Below are positions 28,733 through 37,228 of a stretch of 64,000 nt of DNA, in pieces (the stretch's first letter is position 1; the number at the start of each line of letters is the position of its first letter). Both the position numbers and the translations under genes were made by a program. The notes beneath the pieces are model-generated. The model was not told the DNA's origin. It searched no databases and saw nothing but the letters and a program-made list of their open reading frames with translations. This DNA comes from Roseibium album (GTDB lineage Bacteria; Pseudomonadota; Alphaproteobacteria; Rhizobiales; Stappiaceae): assembly GCF_001404515.1 (NCBI RefSeq), contig NZ_CXWE01000001.1, positions 496,001 through 560,000 on the forward strand, in the 5' to 3' direction.

Positions 28733-28876
28733 AAGAGCCGATTCGCGAAAAAAGTTCCCGGCCGATCACGCAAGTTTTAGCGACAGACGTATTTCTGCGT
28801 ACATTCGCAGTAGTACTTTTGACGTAAGTATATGGGGAGTTCTGGCAATGTCGCCGGCTTCCTGGGATTGTTTTGT

Positions 28877-29218
28877 GTGATTGTTCACATCGTTGAGGAT
28901 GATGTAGCTGTTGCCGACGCGTTAGCATTTACGCTCGAACATCTGGACCATCGTCCCCGGATATACAAAGATGGCGAAACCTTCCTGGCACAGGCGAACC
29001 TGTCCGCCTGCCATTGGGTTATTGTCGATCTGGGACTTCCCGGTGTGAGTGGCGCAGAAATCGTCAAGAAATTGAAGAGCTTGGCGATACCTCCGAAAAT
29101 CATTGCGATCTCGGGAAAGTCACGGGTCAAGATCCTGCGGCAAATGCGGGAAATGCAGGACCTGACCATTTTGCGCAAGCCATTGTCCATCGACATGCTG
29201 ACATCCGCATTGATTTGA
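28877..29218 (+). CDS. Receiver-only response regulator between fixJ and fixK
   Basis: A 113-residue CheY-like domain without output: EDD at 7-9, phospho-acceptor D51 in VIVDLGLPG, Ser in ISGKS and K in RKPLS. Its sequence is closest in style to the FixJ receiver. It probably draws phosphate from FixL or competes with FixJ; the FixT antikinase of rhizobia plays such a role but I do not claim orthology. GTG 28877 begins the receiver fold directly; the frame also opens at ATG 28832, which would add a hydrophobic 15-residue start. The 11-mer ttgacgtaagt at 28819 lies just upstream. Confidence 0.75.
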   Translation: MIVHIVEDDVAVADALAFTLEHLDHRPRIYKDGETFLAQANLSACHWVIVDLGLPGVSGAEIVKKLKSLAIPPKIIAISGKSRVKILRQMREMQDLTILRKPLSIDMLTSALI

Positions 29219-29282
29219 CGCGTTTGGCAAACACCTGCGCTCACTCCGACTAATACTTTCGTTGCCTGCGTCCAATCGGCTC

Positions 29283-29296
29283 ATATGTAGTTCCTC
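29283..29296 (+). promoter_or_regulatory. Candidate FixJ-binding site upstream of fixK
   Basis: ATATGTAGTTCCTC matches 10 of 14 positions of the Sinorhizobium fixK-promoter FixJ site as I recall it (CTAAGTAGTTTCCC). It sits about 200 bases before the fixK start, far for an activator unless the leader is long. Confidence 0.3.
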
Positions 29297-29494
29297 TTAC
29301 GCAGTCGACCGAATTCCTTCAATGGATTCCAAGCTTTAGTGTAGCCCCTGCAAGTTGCGAGACGTCGGACGGGACGCCTCGGCAACAAGGGGCGGTGCTT
29401 GTTTGGTTCGTATTGGCCGGTTTCGGGATCGGCGACCAGGAACAAGGACTGCCATTGCAGGCCAGGCCGCGCAGATGCGCGCAAAGGAGGGAAA

Positions 29495-30208
29495 ATGGCG
29501 TATTTGGAAGCAAGTGTTATTGACCACGGTGCTGTCGCACGGCCCACAGGCAGAACACCATGCAGTCCCGCAAAATCAAATCTCTCCGATTTTGGTGGCA
29601 AATCGACGGCATATGAAACCCATGCCGTTGTTTACTATGAAGGCGACCCCGCAAAACGGCTTTACGAACTGGTTCGCGGTTCGATCATGCTCTATAAACT
29701 GTTGCCGGATGGGCGTCGTCAGGTCGTGGAAGTACTGCGTCCGGGCGACATTTTCGGGCTGGCAAGCACCGACGAAAACGATTGCACCGCTGAAACGCTG
29801 ACCAGCTCGATCGTGCAGGAAATTGACCTCAGGCAGGTCGAGCGATCTCAGGAACTGCAAAGTATCCTGACGAAAAGCCTGACCAGCCAGATGCACGTTC
29901 TGCATGAACATGCGGTTCTTCTTGGACGTAAATCGGCCGTCGAGCGGGTTGCCAGCTTTCTGATGCACTTGGTTCCCGATCGTGGTGGTCTGGGATGTGC
30001 AGGTCCCGAAGACGAAGAAAATGACGGCTTCGACTTGCAATTGCACATGACGCGCCAGGAAATCGCCGACTATCTGGGATTGACGATTGAAACCGTCAGC
30101 CGGGTTGTCTCCGATCTGAAGCGGCGCGGTGTCATAAGAGTGGACAAGGCTGACAAGATTCACCTCAACAAGGTCTGCAGCCTCTGCCAGATGACAGGCA
30201 TTCACTGA
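29495..30208 (+). CDS. fixK: CRP/FNR-family activator FixK
   Basis: A 237-residue CRP/FNR regulator: an effector-like beta-roll (about 35-140) and helix-turn-helix (about 185-215, MTRQEIADYLGLTIETVSRVVSDL) with the E-x-x-S-R contacts that read TTGAT-N4-ATCAA. It lacks the N-terminal cysteine cluster of FNR/FnrL (only one Cys, residue 23), so it should not carry an oxygen-labile Fe-S cluster; oxygen control would come through FixLJ. This makes it FixK rather than FnrL. ATG 29495 has an ideal AAAGGAGG. The expected targets are ccoNOQP and hemN. A terminator follows. Confidence 0.88.
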   Translation: MAYLEASVIDHGAVARPTGRTPCSPAKSNLSDFGGKSTAYETHAVVYYEGDPAKRLYELVRGSIMLYKLLPDGRRQVVEVLRPGDIFGLASTDENDCTAETLTSSIVQEIDLRQVERSQELQSILTKSLTSQMHVLHEHAVLLGRKSAVERVASFLMHLVPDRGGLGCAGPEDEENDGFDLQLHMTRQEIADYLGLTIETVSRVVSDLKRRGVIRVDKADKIHLNKVCSLCQMTGIH

Positions 30209-30235
30209 GCAGACATCAGGAACGATCTGAAAAAG

Positions 30236-30263
30236 GCCGCGATCATGTCGCGGCTTTTTTTTT
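30236..30263 (+). terminator. Intrinsic terminator after fixK
   Basis: A perfect 7-base stem gccgcga/tcgcggc (30236-30242 and 30248-30254) with loop tcatg, then nine T residues. Confidence 0.9.
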
Positions 30264-30328
30264 GGTTCAACTGGATACTTTTCCTGCTGACGATAGAAAT
30301 CGTTTCTTAGCCATGTCTCCAGTTTCAT

Positions 30329-31021
30329 TTGAACAGCCACCAATTGGCGGAGATCTGCGGAAGAATCTTAACAGTTGAAACTGCATATGAGTCTCTGGTT
30401 TCACAGGGATCGGACGCGATCGTGATGCAGATCAACTCACTACGTTTTGTGCAGGCGTCGGCACCCGACGGCGATGCGGACAAGCAATATTCAGTCCTGG
30501 CGAATGAGGAAGAATTCGTTCGCTGCGATCTTTCCAGGAGAACGATCGCCAAGCCGATTGCTCTGGTCAATCTGATGGACAAATCAACGCGAACATTGTC
30601 GCCTGAAAAGAAATTTCTCAACAAACGCTGGCATCTCACCGAGAGCGAAGACCGTGAAAGCGGTATGGTCGTGGCAGATGGCGCAAGTGCGTGGCTTGCA
30701 TGCGACGCCTCCGCCAACGAACTCTTCCGTGTGGTTGATCCCCGCAAATGGACAGCAAAAACCGTCGAAACCGCACTTGGCTCCTGGGCTGACAGTTATG
30801 CTGTTGTGTCACGGGATCGCTGTGTTGGTGTGGTGAGACGGGCCTTGCGGCCCGGCGAGGAAGAACCCGGCACAAGGCTGCAAAAGCTGAGAGGCCTGTT
30901 GAAACCTCGCGACTGGAAACTCGAACTCGATGAGCCGGTCTCCAGTGAGGCGGCGCATCTGATGATTGCGTCCATATTGCTTTTGGTCGAAATCACGGTT
31001 CGCGGCGCACGCGCAGGTTAA
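30329..31021 (+). CDS. Unknown protein between fixK and hemN
   Basis: A 230-residue product I do not recognise. It is rich in beta-prone and charged segments, with a central W-rich stretch (KRWHLTE, SAWLACD, RKWTAKT, GSWADSY). Its final 25 residues form a hydrophobic helix (LMIASILLLVEITVRG) that could be a membrane anchor. The start is uncertain: TTG 30329 opens the frame, and ATG 30425 is the first ATG. The stop lies 19 bases from the convergent hemN stop. Its place inside the oxygen-control region hints at a link but nothing in the protein shows one. Confidence 0.6.
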   Translation: MNSHQLAEICGRILTVETAYESLVSQGSDAIVMQINSLRFVQASAPDGDADKQYSVLANEEEFVRCDLSRRTIAKPIALVNLMDKSTRTLSPEKKFLNKRWHLTESEDRESGMVVADGASAWLACDASANELFRVVDPRKWTAKTVETALGSWADSYAVVSRDRCVGVVRRALRPGEEEPGTRLQKLRGLLKPRDWKLELDEPVSSEAAHLMIASILLLVEITVRGARAG

Positions 31022-31039
31022 CGGCGGCCCTGAGCTTTG

Positions 31040-32431
31040 CTATACGGCGGCCGAGTGTCTTGCCTTGCCGGTCGCCTGGCTTTCGGCCAGATAGGCATCA
31101 AATGCTGCAGCTGCAAGGCGCACATACGGTCGGCCGGTCTCTGTGACGCTTACCCTCACATTGTCATTTGCGCCGAAGTCCAGCGCGACCATTCCATCCC
31201 TGATCAGGTCCTGCAAGGTGTCCAGTGCGGTCTCTAGATCCCGCAGTGACAGACCGTATCTCTCGCAGACCGGTGCGAGATCACAGGCATAGTTGGTCAT
31301 AAGCTCTTCAATGATCCGGCCGCGCATCCTGTCGTCTGCCGAAAGGGCGAGGCCCTTGGAAACGGGCAACTCGCCTGCCAGTATGCTGCGGCGCCAGTTG
31401 CCGACGTCCGGCATGTTCTGGATGAAGCCCCTGGACATTTTCCCGATAGATGACACACCGAAGCCGACAAGCTGTTCACCCTGGTCAGTCGTGTACCCCT
31501 GGAAGTTACGCTTCAACGAGCCATCGGCGAGCGCAATCGCCATGCTGTCGTCGGCGCGCGCGAAATGGTCGAGACCGATTGCGACATACCCTGCATTCAG
31601 TAGCTCGGCCCTTGCCAGATCCGCAAGTTCAAGGCGCTGGGCGGCAGAAGGCAGGGCGGTCTCGTCTATCAGTCGCTGATGCTTCCGCATCCAGGGGACA
31701 TGTGCATACCCAAAAAGCGCGATCCGTCCCGGTGCCAGCGAGAGCGTCTTGTCGACCGTGTCGAGAATGGTGTCACGCGACTGACCGGGCAGGCCATACA
31801 TCAGGTCGAAATTGAGTGCATTTAAACCCGCTGACCGAAGGAACCTTGTTGCCTTTGCCACGATTTCATATGGCTGAACCCGGCCTATGGCCTTTTGCAC
31901 GTCTGGGTCGAAGTCCTGCACACCCAGGCTGGAACGATTGATACCCACCTGTGCAAGTGTCTCAGCCAGGTCTTCCGTCACCAGTCTCGGATCAAGTTCG
32001 ATCGCGTGTTCCAGGTCGGGCGACAGATCGAACCGGTCCCGCAACAGATCCGTCAGATCGATGAGACTTTGACGCGGCAACAGGCTTGGCGTGCCGCCAC
32101 CCCAATGGATGTGCCGTACCGGACCAGCTTCTTTCAAGTGTTCGCTTACCAGTCCGATTTCCTGCCCGAGAGTCGCCGCATAGGTCTTTAGTGGCGCATC
32201 CTGACGGGTTGCCTTGGTGTGGCAGCCGCAATAGTGGCAAAGTTCCCGGCAATATGGCACATGCAGGTAAAGCGAGAGGCTATCGTCCCGGGAGATCGCG
32301 CCGAGCCAGTCTGCATAGGTTTCAGCCGTGACACCATCGTGGAAATGCGGTGCTGTCGGGTAACTTGTGTAGCGCGGCACATTGCGCAGCGCGTAGGAGA
32401 GCGGATCGTGAGTCATGGCGGCATAATTCAT
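31040..32431 (-). CDS. hemN: Oxygen-independent coproporphyrinogen III dehydrogenase
   Basis: A 463-residue radical SAM enzyme. The Fe-S cluster cysteines are in VPYCRELCHYCGC (C-x3-C-x2-C), followed by HWGGGTPSLL and ELDPR. It decarboxylates coproporphyrinogen III to protoporphyrinogen IX without oxygen, supplying haem for the cbb3 oxidase when oxygen is scarce. The length is standard. The start is either ATG 32431 or the ATG at 32416; neither has a good ribosome binding site. A FixK/FNR-like site (TTGATATCGCTCAA) is centred about 26 bases before 32431 or 41 before 32416, which would suit a class II activator and a very short leader with the latter start. Confidence 0.92.
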   Translation of the reverse strand: MNYAAMTHDPLSYALRNVPRYTSYPTAPHFHDGVTAETYADWLGAISRDDSLSLYLHVPYCRELCHYCGCHTKATRQDAPLKTYAATLGQEIGLVSEHLKEAGPVRHIHWGGGTPSLLPRQSLIDLTDLLRDRFDLSPDLEHAIELDPRLVTEDLAETLAQVGINRSSLGVQDFDPDVQKAIGRVQPYEIVAKATRFLRSAGLNALNFDLMYGLPGQSRDTILDTVDKTLSLAPGRIALFGYAHVPWMRKHQRLIDETALPSAAQRLELADLARAELLNAGYVAIGLDHFARADDSMAIALADGSLKRNFQGYTTDQGEQLVGFGVSSIGKMSRGFIQNMPDVGNWRRSILAGELPVSKGLALSADDRMRGRIIEELMTNYACDLAPVCERYGLSLRDLETALDTLQDLIRDGMVALDFGANDNVRVSVTETGRPYVRLAAAAFDAYLAESQATGKARHSAAV

Positions 32432-32450
32432 TCAAGTGCCGACTGGAACC

Positions 32451-32464
32451 TTGATATCGCTCAA
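32451..32464. promoter_or_regulatory. FixK/FNR-type box upstream of hemN
   Basis: TTGAT-ATCG-CTCAA matches the TTGAT-N4-ATCAA consensus at 9 of 10 positions. It lies in the 61-base divergent gap between hemN and the GST-like gene. FixK at 29495 is the likely binder. Confidence 0.65.
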
Positions 32465-32492
32465 GTCCGGCTTCTGGATTTGGAGAATTTTG

Positions 32493-33257
32493 GTGATCGA
32501 CGGGTGGGAAACAGCTCAAGGACAGGCCCGGACGCCGCGCTGCCGGCTCCATGGGGCACCGGACAACGCAAATCTGGTTGTCCGCATGGTGTTGGAGGAA
32601 CTGGGAGCGGAATATGACTTTGTCCACGTAGATCGCGTTGCATCGGAGCAGAAATCGGAGACCTACCGGCAACTGAACCCGCAGGGGCTGATACCGGTAC
32701 TGGAATGGCCCGGACAGGATGCCCCCGTGTTCGAGACCGGAGCTATCGTGCTGATGCTTGTCGATCATCATCGCCGGCTCGCGCCTGTGCAAGAGGCACC
32801 TGAGCGCGGACGTTTCCTGAAGTGGCTTTTTTTCCTGTCCAACACGTTGCACGCCGACCTGCGCATATCATTCAAGCCGCATCGCTATTTTCCTGCCAAA
32901 GACCAGTCTGGCGTTTTCGCTGCGGCGCTGAGAAAGCGCATCGATTCCGGTTTTCAGCTTCTGGAACGCGAGCTTGTTGCAAAGGAAGGCCCGTTCCTTC
33001 TTGGTCCGGATCCGGGTTGCCTTGATTTCTATGCCGCCGCCTGTGCACGCTGGGCCCAGATTTATGGTAATTGTGGGCGATGGGACCTGGGCAGTTCACC
33101 CGGGCTGCGGCGCGTTTTCGAGCGCCTTGAGTGCCGGCCTGCCGTCAAAAGGGCGTGCGAGATGGAATTGATTGCAGGTGCCCCTTTTACAAGGCCGGTT
33201 CCGGTTACTCTCGCACGGGAACAAAAGCATTATGTTGATCGATACAATCAACCATGA
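32493..33257 (+). CDS. Glutathione S-transferase-like protein
   Basis: A 254-residue protein with the GST layout. A thioredoxin-like N-terminal half starts RLHGAPDNANLVVRMVLEELG, with LNPQGLIPVLEW and the FETGAIVLMLV block at the glutathione site. The alpha-helical second half contains LLGPDPGCLDFYAA. It probably conjugates or reduces using glutathione; the substrate is unknown. GTG 32493 is chosen because TGGAG lies 7 bases upstream; the frame opens earlier at 32436, overlapping the FixK box. It is divergent from hemN, so the same box could affect both genes. Confidence 0.75.
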   Translation: MIDGWETAQGQARTPRCRLHGAPDNANLVVRMVLEELGAEYDFVHVDRVASEQKSETYRQLNPQGLIPVLEWPGQDAPVFETGAIVLMLVDHHRRLAPVQEAPERGRFLKWLFFLSNTLHADLRISFKPHRYFPAKDQSGVFAAALRKRIDSGFQLLERELVAKEGPFLLGPDPGCLDFYAAACARWAQIYGNCGRWDLGSSPGLRRVFERLECRPAVKRACEMELIAGAPFTRPVPVTLAREQKHYVDRYNQP

Positions 33258-33292
33258 CGACAACGATCAACCATAGTAGGTCATGACGACAA
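33235..33292. repeat. Short imperfect tandem duplication at the end of the GST-like gene
   Basis: The 17-base unit atcaaccatgacgacaa (33247-33263) recurs at 33266-33292 with a 10-base insertion between its two parts (atcaaccat and gacgacaa). The first copy contains the GST-like stop codon. It looks like a small slip duplication. Confidence 0.6.
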
Positions 33293-33317
33293 TCCCGGAT
33301 CAACCCAGACGGATTTC

Positions 33318-34373
33318 ATGAATTCTGCGTTCTTCAACTCAACCCTGACCCGATTGCCCGTGACGATTCTGCTTGCGGCATTGGGGGGAGGGACGTTCTA
33401 TCTGATGGGCTTGCCGGCAGCTTGGTTGTCAGGCGCAATGGTTTTTGTCGCCGCCGCCACACTGGCAGGCGTTCCAACGATCATGCCGGACCCGCTTCGA
33501 GACGCACTGTTTGTCGGCATCGGCGTCTCCATGGGAGCAGGTGTTCGCCCGGATGTGGTGGAACGCATCGGCGACTGGCCGATATCCATGGCCCTGTTGC
33601 TCGTTGTCGTTGTCTGCGTCACGCTTGCCGGATATGCCGTGCTGCATTTTGGTGCCAAATGGTCAAAGGAAACAGCCTTTTTCGGCGCAATTCCGGGGAC
33701 GCTCTCCTATGTGATCGCCTTGGCTACCGATCGTGGTGCCGATCTCCCCCGTATTGCGTCCAGTCAGTCACTCAGGCTTTTCGTTCTGGTTGCGATCCTG
33801 CCTTTCGCGGTGGTGTCGACCAGCGGTACGCTCGAAGGCGAAACCGGCTTGCTGCAAGTCTCCAGCTGGTTTGAAATCATGATCGGCCTGCCCCTCTGTC
33901 TTCTTGCAAGCCTGATCGCGCTGAAGCTGAACGTGCCGGGCGGACTTATGACGGGTGCCTTTTTCATGAGCGCCGGCCTGAATGCATCGGGCGCCTGGAC
34001 ACTTATTTTGCCCGACTACATGGTCTTGCCTTGTTTCGTCTTGATGGGGGCCATGATCGGGTGCCGTTTCGGAAGCATGACTTTCCGGCAGTTCGTCAGC
34101 GTTCTTGGCGCGTCCGTTGCTGCGTTCAGCGCTGCATTCCTGATGTCCATTCTGGGAGCGCTGGCCATATCGTCGCTGGTGGATATCCCGTTCGGTCAGG
34201 CGCTATTGGCCTATGCGCCGGGCGGTCTTGAGGTCATGACCCTCCTGGCATTCATGCTGGATCTTGATCCGGCCTTCGTCGCCGCGCACCAGATTGCCAG
34301 GTTTACCGGCATGGTTTTGCTGTTGCCGTTGATTACCGGACTGGTATTCGGGCGGGCAAAGCCTCGGTCATAG
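33318..34373 (+). CDS. AbrB-type (GAP/YdbO-like) membrane protein
   Basis: A 351-residue hydrophobic protein with about 10 membrane helices. It has two similar halves, each with the pattern of this family (LPAAWLSGAM near residue 35; LNVPGGLMTGAFFMSAG near 205). GAIPGTLSYV and APGGLEVMTLL are the paired conserved loops. The family is often misnamed a transcriptional regulator; it is an integral membrane protein, probably a transporter of unknown substrate. ATG 33318 follows the GST-like gene by 60 bases, so the two may be co-transcribed. A GC-rich hairpin follows. Confidence 0.78.
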   Translation: MNSAFFNSTLTRLPVTILLAALGGGTFYLMGLPAAWLSGAMVFVAAATLAGVPTIMPDPLRDALFVGIGVSMGAGVRPDVVERIGDWPISMALLLVVVVCVTLAGYAVLHFGAKWSKETAFFGAIPGTLSYVIALATDRGADLPRIASSQSLRLFVLVAILPFAVVSTSGTLEGETGLLQVSSWFEIMIGLPLCLLASLIALKLNVPGGLMTGAFFMSAGLNASGAWTLILPDYMVLPCFVLMGAMIGCRFGSMTFRQFVSVLGASVAAFSAAFLMSILGALAISSLVDIPFGQALLAYAPGGLEVMTLLAFMLDLDPAFVAAHQIARFTGMVLLLPLITGLVFGRAKPRS

Positions 34374-34410
34374 CGGCGATGTGATCCGGATATGGGCGCT
34401 GAAATGAAAT

Positions 34411-34442
34411 TCGGGGCGCCGGGTGTTTCACCGGCGCCCCGA
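34411..34442. terminator. GC-rich hairpin between the AbrB-type gene and the chemoreceptor
   Basis: A perfect 11-base stem cggggcgccgg/ccggcgccccg (34412-34422, 34431-34441) with an 8-base loop. It lies between convergent genes. There is no long T run on the plus side; on the minus side A/T-rich aatttcattt follows, so it suits the chemoreceptor operon better. Confidence 0.6.
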
Positions 34443-34461
34443 AGATTGCGTGGACATGGGC

Positions 34462-36789
34462 TCAGGCAGCTGCCTGCAGGTTCATTTGCTCAAGCAGCAT
34501 TTTGAGTTCCGATATATGATCCAGGTTCAGCGGGAACTGCAGGGTGGTGGAATTGTCTTCAACCATTGCAACGCGGGCTTTGATTGTCATCGAAAGCTCT
34601 TCGCATGCAAACACGACCGGAGTGCCGGGAGCCAGGTTGAGCTTGGTGTTGACCGTGCAGTAGGCGGACGAGATTTTCGTTGTGGTGGCATTGATGAGCC
34701 TGCCATCGATTTCCAGTGTCGCCGCCCAGTCTACCTCGTAGATCCGATAGGTTTCGTCGTCACCGCGGCTACCGATCGCGTCGAGGAAGGTTTCAACTTC
34801 GTCGCCCAGAAGCACCGCCTCGTCATAGACCACTGAACTTCCATCCTGAACCAGCTTGGACGAACTTGCGGTGTCCTCGGAGTTCTGTCTCATGACGGAA
34901 ACACTGTCGCGCACACGTGTTGCGCTGCTGGAGACCGTTTCCATGCTCCGCGCGATTTCCGACGTTGCGCTTTCCTGCTGTGTGACCGAAGAGGCAATGC
35001 TGGTCGCGACGTCGTTGATCTCGCGCACGGTGCCATAAATCTCGCCTATGGAGTGTTCAGCGCTTTGGGCAGTCCGCTGGACAGCACCCACCTGGTTGCT
35101 GATCTCACCGGTTGCCCGTGCGGTCTGCGCGGCGAGTTCCTTGACTTCCGAGGCGACCACCGCAAAGCCCTTGCCGGCTTCCCCGGCTCTCGCGGCCTCG
35201 ATTGTGGCGTTCAGGGCCAGGAGATTTGTCTGGTCGGCTATTTCGCGGATCAGGTCGACAACGCTGGTGATCTGGTCAGACGCAGTCACAAGCTCGGTGA
35301 AATTGGCCTTGGTTTCTTCCACCCGGCCGGAGGCACGTGCGGCAATCTCTGCTGAATGATCCGCGTTCCGCCGGATTTCCTGAATGGAGGAAATCAGTTC
35401 TTCCGCGGCGGAGGATACGGTTGCCACCATCGAAGAAGTGTCGCTTGCTTCCTTGTCGAGTACTGTTGCCTGGGACGTCGAGTTTTCCGACGTTTCGGTC
35501 AGTGTGACGGCTGTCTCGGACATTTCGGTCGAGGAATCTGACATCCGTTTGAATATGCCGCGAATGGTATTTCCGAAAATGCCGATCATCTGGTCCAGTT
35601 CGTCGCGGCGACGGTTGGTCGTTTCGCGGTTTCTTTCCTGCTCTTCGCGCATCTTCTGGCGTTCGACCAGTCCGTCGCGGAACACGATGACCGATTGGGT
35701 CATCTCCGCGATTTCATCCTTGCCCTTGGCTTCCGGGATCAGTGTGTCGAGCCGGTTGTGCGACAGGTCGCTCATGGTTTTTGAAAGTCCGTTGATCGGA
35801 CGGCTGATCATCCGGCCAAGAAGGATGGCAGCGGCAAGGCCGATGACAAACCCGATCGCGGTTCCACCAAGCGAAAACATGATCGATTCGGCGGTCTGGG
35901 CGTGCACCTGTTCCTCAAGCTTATGCTCTGCGTTGATCGCGAATTCCTTGATGATATCGAGGTCTTTCGCGATGATTTTCGCCTCTGAGAACATCACATC
36001 ATTTTCCAGATGCGTGATGTCCTTTTCCAGAACACGAAATTCCTCAAGGGCGCTCACGTAGACGTCGATCTGATGCAGGGCGTCGTTGACAAGCTTTTTG
36101 TCTTCGCCATCCAGCTTTGCCATCGCATCGCTGGTCAGGTCTTTTTTGACCCGCTCGACTTCCTTGAGCGCATAGTCAAGTTCGCTTTCCAGTCCCGAGT
36201 AGACGAAGCGGTTGGCATGGTCCCTGGCGATCAGCAGGTGGATCATTGCATCCGTGACGAGTTCAAGCGTTTCTGCCGGCTTGCCGTTCTTGGAATCCTG
36301 TTCCTGCTTGTGTTTGAACACGGTGACGATTTCGTATTGAAGTTTGTCACCGGCCGCGTGCAGGCTGTTGTCGACGATGTCGTGCTGCAATTCGCGTTCA
36401 TGTGCGAGTTTCTTGAAGTTTCCCCAATAGATCTCGACATGCTTCCTGGCATCCTCGAGACGCTCGATTTCTTCCGGCACGTGCAGTTTCTTGATCTTGT
36501 CCGAAATCTGCTGAACGACCTTCGTGTGCGCCGCATCGACCTGCTGAAGATTTTCCTCGGTCGAATTCGCGACGAACTCAATCGCCTTGATCTCCATGTC
36601 GGAAAAAGACTGCGTGATGTCGGTGGCAGCGGCCAGAGCGTTGCCGTGCTCGGTAAACTCGGTGAATTCGTGATCCAGCGTACGGAACATCAGGGCTGAC
36701 TTTCCGCCAAGGAACGCAAGGATCAGCAGCAAAACACCGAACGCGAGCAGAAGTTTCTGCGTTATCCGCATATTAAAAAACCAGGCCAC
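34462..36789 (-). CDS. Methyl-accepting chemotaxis protein with degenerate PilZ tail (LOV operon)
   Basis: A 775-residue receptor. Membrane helix 1 (about 10-32) and helix 2 (about 303-325) flank a 270-residue, almost entirely helical, charged periplasmic region, suggesting a helical bundle (HBM-like) ligand domain. HAMP, a methyl-accepting domain with [16 protein letters not shown] at its tip, and a PilZ-like C-terminus (about 685-770) follow. The PilZ part has YRIYEVDW where RxxxR is expected and lacks the N/DxSxxG motif, so it may not bind c-di-GMP. It starts 35 bases after the receiver-only gene on the same strand, forming an operon with it and the LOV kinase. Confidence 0.82.
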   Translation of the reverse strand: MAWFFNMRITQKLLLAFGVLLLILAFLGGKSALMFRTLDHEFTEFTEHGNALAAATDITQSFSDMEIKAIEFVANSTEENLQQVDAAHTKVVQQISDKIKKLHVPEEIERLEDARKHVEIYWGNFKKLAHERELQHDIVDNSLHAAGDKLQYEIVTVFKHKQEQDSKNGKPAETLELVTDAMIHLLIARDHANRFVYSGLESELDYALKEVERVKKDLTSDAMAKLDGEDKKLVNDALHQIDVYVSALEEFRVLEKDITHLENDVMFSEAKIIAKDLDIIKEFAINAEHKLEEQVHAQTAESIMFSLGGTAIGFVIGLAAAILLGRMISRPINGLSKTMSDLSHNRLDTLIPEAKGKDEIAEMTQSVIVFRDGLVERQKMREEQERNRETTNRRRDELDQMIGIFGNTIRGIFKRMSDSSTEMSETAVTLTETSENSTSQATVLDKEASDTSSMVATVSSAAEELISSIQEIRRNADHSAEIAARASGRVEETKANFTELVTASDQITSVVDLIREIADQTNLLALNATIEAARAGEAGKGFAVVASEVKELAAQTARATGEISNQVGAVQRTAQSAEHSIGEIYGTVREINDVATSIASSVTQQESATSEIARSMETVSSSATRVRDSVSVMRQNSEDTASSSKLVQDGSSVVYDEAVLLGDEVETFLDAIGSRGDDETYRIYEVDWAATLEIDGRLINATTTKISSAYCTVNTKLNLAPGTPVVFACEELSMTIKARVAMVEDNSTTLQFPLNLDHISELKMLLEQMNLQAAA

Positions 36790-36824
36790 GATTTTCCCCT
36801 CCGAAAGCGTGGATGAATTGGTGA

Positions 36825-37193
36825 TCAGTTCGAGGTGAGTGAGCTCACGGTCTCGATCAGGACTTCATTGGTGAAAGGCTTTTTCAGAACTGCATCGGCG
36901 CGGGACGCCGAAAGGCTCAAGGCGTCTTGCGCCGCAATGCCCGACCCGCCGCCGGACATTGCAACTACCTTGGGTCCGCTTCCACCGGACTTGAGCGCGA
37001 AAACGACATCTGTTCCGTCAGATGCCGGCATCATGATATCGGTGATAATCAGGTCGAACTGCCTTTTGGCTGCGATTTCCAACCCCTTGTTGCCGTCGTC
37101 GGTCTCGACAACATCATGCCCTGCCTTGCGAAGTGTCGCTGCAATGGCATGCCGGACTGGCTGCATATCGTCAATCAGTAGAATCTGACACAT
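36825..37193 (-). CDS. Receiver-only response regulator of the LOV kinase operon
   Basis: A 122-residue CheY-like protein with IDD at 7-9, phospho-acceptor D52 in LIITDIMMP, Ser in AMSGG and K in KKPF. ATG 37193 has GGGAGA about 8 bases upstream; the open frame continues into the kinase gene but without family sequence. It is the obvious phosphate acceptor of the LOV kinase 35 bases upstream and may relay to the chemoreceptor array or another output, since it has no DNA-binding domain. Confidence 0.8.
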   Translation of the reverse strand: MCQILLIDDMQPVRHAIAATLRKAGHDVVETDDGNKGLEIAAKRQFDLIITDIMMPASDGTDVVFALKSGGSGPKVVAMSGGGSGIAAQDALSLSASRADAVLKKPFTNEVLIETVSSLTSN

Positions 37194-37228
37194 TGGTCTG
37201 TCTCTCCCAGATCTACCGAAATACAACC

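Noticed and set aside
33235..33251. TTGAT-N7-ATCAA inverted repeat resembling a FixK/FNR box
   Set aside because: The spacer is 7 bases rather than 4, and it lies within the last codons of the GST-like gene.
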